Part shown: positions 34,414 through 42,252 of the stretch, in pieces
Position numbering within the stretch: the stretch's first letter is position 1
Layout: every line of letters begins with the position of its first letter
Assembly (NCBI GenBank): GCA_020850735.1
Contig: JADZEE010000048.1
Coordinates: 35,510-99,509 of the forward strand
Source: Gammaproteobacteria bacterium
GTDB taxonomy: Bacteria; Pseudomonadota; Gammaproteobacteria; JADZEE01
Reading direction: 5' to 3'
Length of the DNA: 64,000 nt
Notes under the pieces: generated by a model
Database searches by the model: none
What the model saw: only the letters and a program-made list of their open reading frames with translations
What the model was told of the DNA's origin: nothing
Position numbers and translations under genes: made by a program

Positions 34414-35704
34414 ACGTGACGGCGGCGCGGGCGGGCACGACGATCGCGAGCGCGTCGCCGGCAACGGTCTGCTCGATCGGCGCCTGTTCCTGAAAGCCGG
34501 CGGACTGTCGGGCGCGCTGCTGCTGGCCGGGCGCGCCGGCGCCGGTGACGAACCGACGCTGCTCGAGCTCGCCCGCCCGGCGTGGATGCGTACGCCCGGC
34601 CGCACGTTCAGCAATTATGGCCAGCCGGCGGCGCACGAGCGCGGCGTCATCCGCTGGATTTCCGCCAACGCCGGCATCGACAGCAACGGCGTGTCCTGGT
34701 GCCCGCTGCACGATCTCGAGGGTACGATCGTCCCGAACGGACTGCATTTCGAACGCCATCACAACGGCGTGCCCGCCATCGATCCGGCGCGTCACCGCCT
34801 GCTGATCCACGGCCTCGTCGCGCGGCCACTGTGGTTCACCATGGAAGATCTGGCCCGCTACCCGATGGTCTCGCGTACCTGCTTCGTCGAATGCGGGGGC
34901 AACTCTAATGCCGGCTGGCGGCAACGGCCGATCCAGACTGCGGCGGGTTATTTCCACGGCCTGGTGTCCTGCAGCGAGTGGACGGGTGTGCCGCTCGCGC
35001 TGCTGCTCGACGAGGCAGGCCTCACGCGCGACGCGCAGTGGCTGATTGCCGAAGGTGCCGATGCGTTCGCCATGGACGTCAGCATCCCGGTCGAGAAGGC
35101 GCGCGAGGACGCGATCCTCGCGCTGTACCAGAACGGCGAACGGGTGCGGCCGGAAAACGGATACCCGCTGCGCCTGATCGTGCCCGGCTGGGAGGGGGTG
35201 CTGAACGTGAAGTGGCTGCGCCGGCTCGAGGCGAGCGCCGAACCGGTGATGGCGCGCAACGAGACCAGCCGCTACACCGAGTTGCTGCCTTCGGGCAAGG
35301 CGCGCATGTTCACCTTCGTCATGGACGCGAAGTCGCTCATCACCTCGCCCTCGGCCGGGATGCAGATGCGTGGCCCGGGCCTGTACGAGGTCAAGGGACT
35401 GGCCTGGAGCGGACACGGACGGATCCGCGCGGTCGACGTGTCCGCCGATGGCGGCCGGACCTGGGCTCCGGCCGCGTTGCAGGAGCCGGTGCTACCGGCC
35501 TGCTTTACCCGTTTCCGCATCCCCTGGCACTGGGATGGCTCAGCCGCGGTGCTCAAGAGCCGCGCCACCGACCAGACCGGCAATGTACAGCCGGAGCGTG
35601 ACGCGCTCGTCGCCGAGCGCGGCCGGCACGGTTACTTTCATTACAACGCCATCGTCGCCTGGCAAGTCGGTGCCGACGGACGGATCCATCATGTCTACGC
35701 CTGA
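34406..35704 (+). CDS. soxC: SoxC-like sulfane/sulfite dehydrogenase molybdopterin subunit
   Basis: 432 residues from the ATG at 34406, overlapping the GGDEF-EAL gene by 8 bases. A twin-arginine signal (LDRRLFLKAGGLSGALLLAG) indicates export with cofactor inserted. The sulfite-oxidase fold shows the molybdenum Cys in RTCFVECGGNSNAGW, plus GLVSCSEWTGVPLALLLDEAG and EGADAFAMDVSIPVEKA. The C-terminal dimerisation domain contains YEVKGLAWSGHGRIRAVDVSADGGRTW. SoxC with SoxD oxidises sulfane sulfur bound to SoxY in thiosulfate oxidation. The remaining sox genes are not in the window. The gene overlaps soxD by 14 bases. Confidence 0.92.
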   Translation: MSERDGGAGGHDDRERVAGNGLLDRRLFLKAGGLSGALLLAGRAGAGDEPTLLELARPAWMRTPGRTFSNYGQPAAHERGVIRWISANAGIDSNGVSWCPLHDLEGTIVPNGLHFERHHNGVPAIDPARHRLLIHGLVARPLWFTMEDLARYPMVSRTCFVECGGNSNAGWRQRPIQTAAGYFHGLVSCSEWTGVPLALLLDEAGLTRDAQWLIAEGADAFAMDVSIPVEKAREDAILALYQNGERVRPENGYPLRLIVPGWEGVLNVKWLRRLEASAEPVMARNETSRYTELLPSGKARMFTFVMDAKSLITSPSAGMQMRGPGLYEVKGLAWSGHGRIRAVDVSADGGRTWAPAALQEPVLPACFTRFRIPWHWDGSAAVLKSRATDQTGNVQPERDALVAERGRHGYFHYNAIVAWQVGADGRIHHVYA

Positions 35705-36230
35705 GGCGAGATGCGCGCAGCTGGCCGCGCTGGCCACGATCGCAGTGGCCACGATCGCGACGGTCAGCGCGGGGGCCGAGACGCCCCGGCTGGGTCACCA
35801 CGCCGATACGGCGGCCATCGCGGCCTGGGCCCGTGAAGTGTGGCCCGACGGTCGCGGACTGCCACCGGGCGGCGGCACTGCCGCCGCCGGTGCGCCCCTG
35901 TTCGCCGATCAGTGCGCGAGCTGTCACGGCCCGGACGGCATCGGTGGCACCGCTGACGAGCTCGCCGGCGGGCAAATGCCGTTGACCAGCGACACGCCCG
36001 ACAAGAACGTCGGTACGTACTGGCCCTACGCGACGACCCTGTTCGACTTCATCCGCCGCGCCATGCCGATGACCGCGCCGGGCTCGCTGCGCGACGACGA
36101 GGTGTACGCCCTGAGCGCCTACCTGCTGTGGCGCAACGACATCATCGGTGAGCACGACGAGATGAATGCGCACACGCTGCCCGCAGTGGTGATGCCCAAC
36201 CGCAATGGTTTCATCCGCGTCTGGCCCTGA
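35691..36230 (+). CDS. soxD: SoxD-like monoheme cytochrome c
   Basis: 179 residues, ATG at 35691 inside the end of soxC. A signal peptide (LAALATIAVATIATVSAGAE) is followed by a single c-type heme motif (LFADQCASCHGPDGIGG). The probable axial Met is in RRAMPMTAPGSL, and DDEVYALSAYLLWRNDII is typical of SoxD/SorB-like class I cytochromes. Some SoxD proteins are diheme and longer; this is the short monoheme form. It should accept electrons from SoxC in the periplasm. Confidence 0.88.
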   Translation: MSTPEARCAQLAALATIAVATIATVSAGAETPRLGHHADTAAIAAWAREVWPDGRGLPPGGGTAAAGAPLFADQCASCHGPDGIGGTADELAGGQMPLTSDTPDKNVGTYWPYATTLFDFIRRAMPMTAPGSLRDDEVYALSAYLLWRNDIIGEHDEMNAHTLPAVVMPNRNGFIRVWP

Positions 36231-36245
36231 ACCGCAATACCCGCA

Positions 36246-36401
36246 AAAACCGGGGTCAGAGTCGCATTTCGGCTAAACCGGGGTCAGAGTCGGATTTCTG
36301 AGGCGTACGCTCGGGCATGTAAGCGACAGCGGAACAGAAATTCGAGTCTGACCCCGATTGAAGCGACGCGGTAAGGGAAATTCGACTCTGACCCCGGTTT
36401 T
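36246..36401. repeat. palindromic repeat element, composite copy A
   Basis: Two forward arms (36246-36270 and 36275-36298, starting AAAACCGGGGTCAGAGTCG) and two reverse-complement arms (36337-36355 and 36377-36401, ending ...CTCTGACCCCGGTTTT) enclose about 40 bp. The arms match the element at 46821-46903. It sits exactly between the convergent soxD and esterase genes. Its hairpins with T-rich ends could act as a bidirectional terminator. The arm sequence is of the type found around REP-associated transposase (RAYT) genes in many proteobacteria; no transposase is present here. Confidence 0.85.
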
Positions 36402-36407
36402 CGGGTT

Positions 36408-37046
36408 TCATAACGCGCCAGCGTCGCGCAGGAGCTGGTACGCGCGTTCGGCGAGCACGCGATAGCCGGCCGCATTGGGGTGTACCGGGTCCGCTTTCAA
36501 ACCGGCGTTGCCGAGAATGTGGGCGAGGGACTCGCCGTCGAAAGGCACATGTTCGGTGTCGGCTATCTGGGCGTACATCTGCGCGGTGCTGAGGAAGATC
36601 CCCGGCCGTGGTACGCCGATGAGCACGACCGCGATGCCGCGTTCCCGGGCCATCGCGATCATCGCGCGCAGATTCGCCGCCGTCTGGGCGGTAGCGAGCT
36701 TGCGCAACATGTCGTTGCCGCCGTGGCAAAGTATGAGCAGCTGCGGTCGCACCCTGTCGAGCAAGGCCGCGAGGCGTGAGCGGCCATCGGCCGAGATCTC
36801 GCCGGGCACGCCGGCATTGACGACCTCCCGACCGCTCAGCGTCTGCAGCACCGACGGGTAATCCTCGCCGGCGTTTGCGCCCGTACCGCGGGTGAGACTG
36901 TCGCCGAAGGCGAGGATGCGCGCGCCGGGCTCGAGCTTTGCCAGGCGCGGAACGTCGTCCGAGCACGAGACGAGCGCAAGCAGCGCGACGGCGATAACAG
37001 GCGCGGCGACGCGGTAAACGGTATGGCGGCAGGGTTGGAACGTCAT
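36408..37046 (-). CDS. SGNH/GDSL-type esterase lipoprotein (TesA-like)
   Basis: 212 residues from the ATG at 37046, with GAGG six bases upstream. A lipobox (LLALVSC) ends the signal peptide. The SGNH blocks are in order: block I ILAFGDSLTRGTGANAGEDYP (nucleophile Ser), block II Gly in NAGVPGEIS, block III LCHGGNDML, and block V DPVHPNAAGYRVLAE (Asp-His). This is the arylesterase/lysophospholipase TesA-like branch, here lipid-anchored. It stands 75 bp downstream of the LMF1 fusion gene on the same strand. Confidence 0.92.
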   Translation of the reverse strand: MTFQPCRHTVYRVAAPVIAVALLALVSCSDDVPRLAKLEPGARILAFGDSLTRGTGANAGEDYPSVLQTLSGREVVNAGVPGEISADGRSRLAALLDRVRPQLLILCHGGNDMLRKLATAQTAANLRAMIAMARERGIAVVLIGVPRPGIFLSTAQMYAQIADTEHVPFDGESLAHILGNAGLKADPVHPNAAGYRVLAERAYQLLRDAGAL

Positions 37047-37121
37047 GCTTTGCCTCGGTTCATCGGTGCTCGGGGACATCGACGTTGCGATGGCCGACGG
37101 GCCAGTGCACCGGCGTACGGA

Positions 37122-38957
37122 TCATGGCGTCGGGCCCGGCCGCGCCTGCAGGCTGATCGTGGGGTAGAAACTGCCCTCGAGCTCGCGCGTCCACCAGGCG
37201 CCGGTCGTGCGGCGTTCGTCGGGCGTGCTGAAGTGATACAGGTAGAACGAAGCGCGGATATAACGCGGCGGCTTGTCGGGGAAGGGATTGTGCGCCAGCA
37301 ATGCCAGTACCTGCGGCGTGCCGCTCAGCAGATGCACCAGCAGGCGTTCGAACCAGGGGCTGCGGCTCTCGTCGGCGAGCGCGGCGAACCACATCTGCCA
37401 ATCGAGCCGCGGCTGGTGCGGCACGTTCCAGCGCGGCATGCGCATGACGTCGCCGGGCTTGTACGGGAATCCGTAGGCCCGCCACGTGCGACGGTCGTCG
37501 GACCCTTCGATGATGATCTCGTGGCGCTCGGTGGTCATGATCGCGAACACGCCGTACACGCTGCTCAAGTGCAGCGGCTCCATCCAGCCGGTCAGTGATC
37601 CCAGCCAGGCGGGTGCGCGCGCGCCGCTGACGGCCTCGCCGAACCGACCCGCGCTCGCGGGCAGCACGAGCAGCGCCAGCGCGAGCACCGCGCCCCGGCG
37701 TGCGGTACCGGCCGTGCCCGCGCCGCGGTCGGACCGGGCAGTGAATGCCCGCGGCTCGAGTCGCGCGAACGCCCGATCGTCGAACAGGAACAGGCACAGC
37801 AGCATCGTCAGCAGGTTGAAGAAGTTGTAGTTGCCGGTGAGCAGGATGAGCAGTTCGATGAGCAACGTTCCCGTTGCGGCGACGAGCCGCGGGCGCCGTG
37901 GCAGGAACATGAAAAACGGCAGCACGAGCTCGATGGCGAACGTCGCCGCGACACCGGCGCGCAGCACGGCGTCCGGGAGGTGGTGCGCGTACCAGGCGAG
38001 GACCGTGGGCAATGGCTGGGTTTCGAAATGATATTCGAGCGCCGTGAAGGAGCGCCAGGTCGGATCGCCGCTCATCAGCTTGACCCATCCCGACAGGAAC
38101 ATGAAACGAAACAGCAGCCAGCGGAACAGACCCACCAGCAGTGCCGAGCCCGGCCCCGGCAGCCAGATGGCGAGAAAGCCGGCCTCGAGCAGCAGCAGAT
38201 CCCACTGGAAGGTCATGAACGTCTGGCCGGCGTAGAACAGCGACAGGTACAGCGCCCACAGCAGCACGAGCGCGATGCGCTGACCGACGCCGAGAGTGAG
38301 CAGCACCGCGAGCGCCGCGCCGGCACCACAGGCGAGCCGCAGCGCGAGATCGTCGGCGCGCAGCCAGAACACGGTGGGCACGTGCCACCATGCGGACGCG
38401 CTCGATCCGAAATACGCGCGCGCCGCATCGAGGAAATCGATCAGTGGCACGATACCGTGCGTTCCGACCAGCCCCGTCGCCTGGATGGCGAAAGACGCGA
38501 ACGCGGCGAGATAGATGGCGCCGAGGCCGCGCAGGAACAGCCAGCTGACGAACACGTGGTGGGCGGGATGGTGCTCTGCGCCCCACAACCAGCGCGCGAC
38601 GCGCGCGGCGCCGATGCGGTGAGCGGCGACGAACGCATAGGCTGTTTCGCTCAGGCGCGCACAGACCGGCACGTGCCGGTAACACCACAGCGCCAGTCCG
38701 TGACCGGGGACGGTGGCGACGACGCGAAACGCCGCCTCGGCGCCACGGCTGACGCGACCGCCCGGCTCGAACAGGTGGATGGCGCGCGCGAACTCGGCGG
38801 GGCCGACGGTCGCGAAATCGATGTCGGCCTGCTGATACGCGAGGTAGCGTACACGCTCGCCCGTGAGGTGTTCCCAGTAGCGTACCCAGTAGCGACAGAA
38901 GCCGCACTCGCCGTCGAAGACGAGCACGGGGCGATCAGCCGCGCCGGTGACGCTCAC
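37122..38957 (-). CDS. fusion of DUF393 thiol-disulfide oxidoreductase-like and lipase maturation factor domains
   Basis: 611 residues from a GTG that overlaps the carbonic anhydrase stop (GTGA). Residues about 8-125 are a DCC1-like DUF393 domain (LVFDGECGFCRYWVRYW; the paired Cys are in GECGFC). From about 130 a polytopic region with many hydrophobic helices matches lipase maturation factor 1: FYAGQTFMTFQWDLLLLEAGFLAI, FRFMFLSGWVKLMSGDPTW, LEYHFETQPLPTVLAWYAHH, NYNFFNLLTMLLCLFLFDD. The C-terminal soluble LMF part contains PHQPRLDWQMWFAAL and ERLLVHLLSGTP. LMF1 helps lipase folding in animals; the bacterial role is unknown. Confidence 0.9.
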   Translation of the reverse strand: MSVTGAADRPVLVFDGECGFCRYWVRYWEHLTGERVRYLAYQQADIDFATVGPAEFARAIHLFEPGGRVSRGAEAAFRVVATVPGHGLALWCYRHVPVCARLSETAYAFVAAHRIGAARVARWLWGAEHHPAHHVFVSWLFLRGLGAIYLAAFASFAIQATGLVGTHGIVPLIDFLDAARAYFGSSASAWWHVPTVFWLRADDLALRLACGAGAALAVLLTLGVGQRIALVLLWALYLSLFYAGQTFMTFQWDLLLLEAGFLAIWLPGPGSALLVGLFRWLLFRFMFLSGWVKLMSGDPTWRSFTALEYHFETQPLPTVLAWYAHHLPDAVLRAGVAATFAIELVLPFFMFLPRRPRLVAATGTLLIELLILLTGNYNFFNLLTMLLCLFLFDDRAFARLEPRAFTARSDRGAGTAGTARRGAVLALALLVLPASAGRFGEAVSGARAPAWLGSLTGWMEPLHLSSVYGVFAIMTTERHEIIIEGSDDRRTWRAYGFPYKPGDVMRMPRWNVPHQPRLDWQMWFAALADESRSPWFERLLVHLLSGTPQVLALLAHNPFPDKPPRYIRASFYLYHFSTPDERRTTGAWWTRELEGSFYPTISLQARPGPTP

Positions 38958-39583
38958 ACGAGGAGACGAAATTCGCCCGTGTCGGCGTCCAGCGTCGTGA
39001 GCTCACCGGCTGCGATGCCGAAATGCCAGCCGTGCAGGCGTACACGGCCGTCGTCGATGCGTTCCCTGATCCAGGGGAAGCTGCGCAGGTTGTCGAGCGA
39101 GAGCTTGACCACCTCGTATTCGAGCAGGAGCTGGCGATCGGCGTCCGCAGGCGCATTTTCGATCACGCGTTCGCGGGCATCCGCGGCGAGCGCCATCCAG
39201 GTACCGACGAAATCCACCGTCGAGGCGTGCGCATGTTCGCCGCGCAGCAACGCATTGACGCCGCCGCACTGGGCGTGGCCGAGGACGATGATGTCGCCAA
39301 TGCCGAGCCCCATCACCCCGAATTCGAGCGCGGCGCTGGTGCCGTGGTGCTTGCCGTCGGGGGTGAACGGCGGAACGACGTTGGCGACGTTGCGGATAAC
39401 GAACAGCTCGCCGGGCCCGGAGTCCGTGATCATGGCCGGGTCAACACGGCTGTCGCAGCAGGTGACGATGAGCGCGCGCGGCGACTGGCCATCGGCTGCG
39501 AGACGCTCGTAGAGCTCGCGCGCCGCGCGAAAGTTCGTGGCTCGAAAGCGGCGGTAGCCGTCCAGCAGTCGTTCGATGTTCAA
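38954..39583 (-). CDS. can: beta-class carbonic anhydrase
   Basis: 209 residues. Zinc ligands and active-site pair are present: LIVTCCDSRVDP (Cys and Asp/Arg dyad) and VLGHAQCGGVNAL (His, Cys). Also visible are ELFVIRNVANVVPP and SAALEFGVMGLGI, all standard for the beta class. It interconverts CO2 and bicarbonate in the cytoplasm. It has a good sigma70-type promoter at 39699-39727 and a leader of about 110 nt. Its TGA overlaps the GTG of the DUF393/LMF1 fusion. Confidence 0.96.
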   Translation of the reverse strand: MNIERLLDGYRRFRATNFRAARELYERLAADGQSPRALIVTCCDSRVDPAMITDSGPGELFVIRNVANVVPPFTPDGKHHGTSAALEFGVMGLGIGDIIVLGHAQCGGVNALLRGEHAHASTVDFVGTWMALAADARERVIENAPADADRQLLLEYEVVKLSLDNLRSFPWIRERIDDGRVRLHGWHFGIAAGELTTLDADTGEFRLLV

Positions 39584-39672
39584 AGGATCTTTCCGTCCGT
39601 CGTTGCAGGAGTTGCGGGAGCGGGCGCAGCGCGCACGTCCGCCCGGGCCACCGGGGCGTCAGCGCCGCTCTT

Positions 39673-39698
39673 CGCGCCGCGCCGCGCCGCGCCGCGCC
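39673..39698. repeat. five tandem copies of CGCGC in the can leader
   Basis: The 26-base stretch consists of CGCGC repeated five times plus one base. It lies in the presumed 5' untranslated leader of can, directly downstream of the promoter. It is a simple repeat liable to slippage. Confidence 0.8.
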
Positions 39699-39727
39699 TT
39701 TATAACGTCTGGGCGCCCGCCTGTCAC
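39699..39727 (-). promoter_or_regulatory. sigma70-type promoter of can
   Basis: Read leftward: GTGACA (-35), a 17-base spacer, TATAAA (-10). Both hexamers match the consensus in five of six positions. It is about 115 bp upstream of the can ATG and would also drive the coupled DUF393/LMF1 gene. Confidence 0.7.
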
Positions 39728-39745
39728 ACCCGGCCCGCATTCGGT

Positions 39746-40993
39746 TCACGGTGCCGCAGCCGCGACCTCGACCCGGTGGCGGCCGGCCCGCTTGGCCCGA
39801 TACAAGGCCGCGTCGGCCAGCTCCACGAGGTGTTCGCTGGATGACTCCCGCCGCGGCACGAGCGCGGCGACCCCGACGCTGGCGGTGATGACCGGCGCGC
39901 ATTGCGAGCCCGGGTGGGCGATGGCCAGCGCGGCAATGCGCCGGCGGATCATCTCCGCGACCAGCACGGCGTCACCGATCTTCGTCCCGGGCAACAACAG
40001 GACAAACTCCTCGCCGCCGTAGCGCGCAGCGAGATCGCCCGGTCGCCGGGCATGCTCGGCGATCACGCCGGCAACCGCTTGCAGACAGGCATCACCGGCC
40101 TGGTGCCCGTGCATGTCGTTGTAGTCCTTGAAGAAGTCGATGTCGATCATGGCCAGTGCCAGGATCGAGCTCTGGCGTAATCCGCGGCTCCACTCGGCGC
40201 CGATGGCGCTGTCGAACTGGCGCCGGTTGGCGATGCCGGTGAGCCCGTCCAGGGTGGAAAGCTTCTCGGCCCGATCGCGTGCCGCCCGGATCTCCTGCGT
40301 CGTGCGCCGGTGACGGTCCAGATCGGCGGCGAGGCGCCGATTCAAGTCCGTGATCCGACGGCGCTCGTCCTCGAGGCGGCTGAGCAGGGCGGCTGCCTCG
40401 GTGGCCAGCGCACGCTCGCGTTCGAGCGTGCGGTTCAGGTGCACGCAGGCGACGATGCTGTACGACAGGAACAGGGCAATGGCAATACCCAGGTCCGGCC
40501 CGAGGGACTCGTGGCGGCCCGACATAGCCGTGATGGTCACCGGCAGCAATGACGGCAGCATGAAGGCGAGCGTCAGCTCGATCGATGCGGTGAAAGCCAG
40601 GACCGAGCCCGCGACCATGCCGCCTGTGCACAGCACGGCGAGCGTCACATGGGCCGGCGATCCGGGCGGCGGGAACACCAGTGGCACGGCCCCCCAGGCG
40701 ACGCCGGAAAGGAACGTGGTGACGAGAAAAATCAGGGCACCGGCCACGGAGATGTCCGCAGCACCGCGCCGGTGACGTTCGACCAGGGCCAGGCGCACGC
40801 CGATCAGCGCCAGACAGGCGAAGAGCCACGGCAAGATGACGGCCGGTGGCGTGACGGGATGGAACAGCGCCGCAACCGCCACGGTGGCGGCAGCCGATGT
40901 CAGCAACGCGGAGCGTGCCTGTCCGAAGACGAAGGGCATCTGCCACAACAGCCGCGATTCGAAGCCGCGCGTCCCCGGCGAGGGCGCGTTCAT
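39746..40993 (-). CDS. membrane diguanylate cyclase (GGDEF)
   Basis: 415 residues from the ATG at 40993; this start is four bases after the stop of the 97-aa gene. Six to seven hydrophobic helices occupy about residues 25-205 (SALLTSAAATVAVAALF, VILPWLFACLALIGVRLAL, ISVAGALIFLVTTFLSGVAW and others). A coiled coil (RLEDERRRITDLNRRLAADLDRHRRTT in pieces) precedes the GGDEF domain: DGLTGIANRRQFD, MIDIDFFKDYNDMHGHQAGD and AARYGGEEFVLLLPG (GGEEF 326-330). RPGD five residues before it is an intact inhibitory site. An active cyclase is expected. Confidence 0.93.
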   Translation of the reverse strand: MNAPSPGTRGFESRLLWQMPFVFGQARSALLTSAAATVAVAALFHPVTPPAVILPWLFACLALIGVRLALVERHRRGAADISVAGALIFLVTTFLSGVAWGAVPLVFPPPGSPAHVTLAVLCTGGMVAGSVLAFTASIELTLAFMLPSLLPVTITAMSGRHESLGPDLGIAIALFLSYSIVACVHLNRTLERERALATEAAALLSRLEDERRRITDLNRRLAADLDRHRRTTQEIRAARDRAEKLSTLDGLTGIANRRQFDSAIGAEWSRGLRQSSILALAMIDIDFFKDYNDMHGHQAGDACLQAVAGVIAEHARRPGDLAARYGGEEFVLLLPGTKIGDAVLVAEMIRRRIAALAIAHPGSQCAPVITASVGVAALVPRRESSSEHLVELADAALYRAKRAGRHRVEVAAAAP

Positions 40994-40997
40994 GCGC

Positions 40998-41291
40998 TCA
41001 GCCGCTGCGTTCGGCGTTGTAGCGGACCACCCGTTCGCCACGGCGCGCCTGCATGCGGCGGGCCGCGCCGGTCGGGATCCGGACGCGCTCGCCGGCAGTG
41101 GCTGCGCGGGTTTCGCCCGGCCGATCAGTTCGAAACGCGTCGGCGGTCACCGCGCCCGACTCGTCGATCGCACCGGCATGTTCGCCGCACACCGCCCCGG
41201 ACTGACGTAAGGGTTGACCGTGCCGCCGCCGCATCAAGGCATCTGCCGTGCGCTCGCCAGCGCTTGCCGGATGCCAGTACTCGATGTTCAC
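40998..41291 (-). CDS. 97-aa protein of unknown function, coupled to the diguanylate cyclase
   Basis: GTG start at 41291 with AGGAG eight bases upstream, a near-ideal ribosome site. The protein begins VNIEYWHPASAGERTADALM and is hydrophilic and Arg/Ala/Gly-rich throughout (RRRHGQPLRQSGAVCGEHAGAID in part, then FRTDRPGETRAATAGERVRIP). It has no membrane segment or recognised motif. The stop is followed after four bases by the ATG of the membrane GGDEF protein, so the two are probably translationally coupled. It could be a partner or regulator of that cyclase; this is inference from position only. Confidence 0.6.
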   Translation of the reverse strand: MNIEYWHPASAGERTADALMRRRHGQPLRQSGAVCGEHAGAIDESGAVTADAFRTDRPGETRAATAGERVRIPTGAARRMQARRGERVVRYNAERSG

Positions 41292-41388
41292 GCACCATGC
41301 TCCTGGTCTCCGTGACAGCGTGGATCTTAGCAGCGCCCGTGCCCGCCGGCGTTGCGACGCAGGTCCCAGTGGACGGTTGCCCGCGCCA

Positions 41389-42108
41389 TTAGCCGCGGCG
41401 ACGATCCGCCGTCGGCGGCCGGGCCGGTTGCAGCAGCGGGACGTCACGGCGCTTGAACAGCGGGATCAGGACCATTCCGGCGATGAAGCCGCCGATATGG
41501 GCAAAAAAAGCCACGCCGCCCCCGGTCGCGCCCGAGAACGCCGAGCTGACGAGCTGGAAGACGAACCAGAACGCCAGCACCCAGGTGGCGGACAGGCGGG
41601 TGATGTGCAGGTACAGGCCGATGGGCAGCGCGACCAGCACGCGGGCGTGCGGGTACAGCAACAGGTAGGCGCCGAGCACGCCGGAGATGGCACCGCTCGC
41701 GCCGATCATCGGCACCGCCGAGGACGGCTGCGTGAGCGCCTGCGCGACGGCGGCGAGAATGCCGCACAGCACATAGAAATACACGAAGCGCGTGTGCCCC
41801 ATGGCGTCCTCGACGTTATTGCCGAAGATCCACAGGTAGAGCATGTTGCCGGCCAGGTGCATGAACGAGCCGTGCAGGAAGATGGATGTGAATGCCGTCG
41901 CCTGCGCGGGCACGACCGCCAGTGCGGGTGGCAGCTCCGCGCCGCCGAAGAACACGGTGGGGATCAGCCCCAGGCTGAAGATGACGAAACGGTTGTTCCG
42001 TTCGCCGAGCGACAACTGCCACAGATAGATCAATGTGCAGATGACGATCAGCGCGACGGTGATGACGGGTCGGATCCGGGTCGGATTGTCGTCGTGCAGC
42101 GGGATCAT
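41389..42108 (-). CDS. rhomboid family intramembrane serine protease
   Basis: 239 residues. The N-terminal membrane helix (VITVALIVICTLIYLWQLSL) is followed by the rhomboid core: AFTSIFLHGSFMHLAGNMLYLWIFGNNVED, the catalytic Ser in MIGASGAISGVLGAYLLLYP, and the catalytic His in FFAHIGGFIAGMVLIPLF. Seven hydrophobic segments in total. This branch, with the HGSFMHLAGNMLYLWIFG block, is the common bacterial form of unknown substrate. The gene lies 97 bp upstream of the 97-aa gene on the same strand. Confidence 0.94.
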   Translation of the reverse strand: MIPLHDDNPTRIRPVITVALIVICTLIYLWQLSLGERNNRFVIFSLGLIPTVFFGGAELPPALAVVPAQATAFTSIFLHGSFMHLAGNMLYLWIFGNNVEDAMGHTRFVYFYVLCGILAAVAQALTQPSSAVPMIGASGAISGVLGAYLLLYPHARVLVALPIGLYLHITRLSATWVLAFWFVFQLVSSAFSGATGGGVAFFAHIGGFIAGMVLIPLFKRRDVPLLQPARPPTADRRRG

Positions 42109-42252
42109 GGCAGGGGCCGGGTGGGCGCCGGGGCATCAACCGTTCGCAGTGTAAACCCTGGCCGGCGCGTGCGGATCCGCGTGCGTGCCGCGGAGCGTCC
42201 GCAGGAACAGTCCGCTGTCAGCGTCGTCGGTACGAACGGATCGATGCCGGCG

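Noticed and set aside
36246..36401. Attachment site or insertion-sequence end
   Set aside because: Arms match a dispersed palindromic repeat, with no transposase or integrase gene and no visible target duplication.
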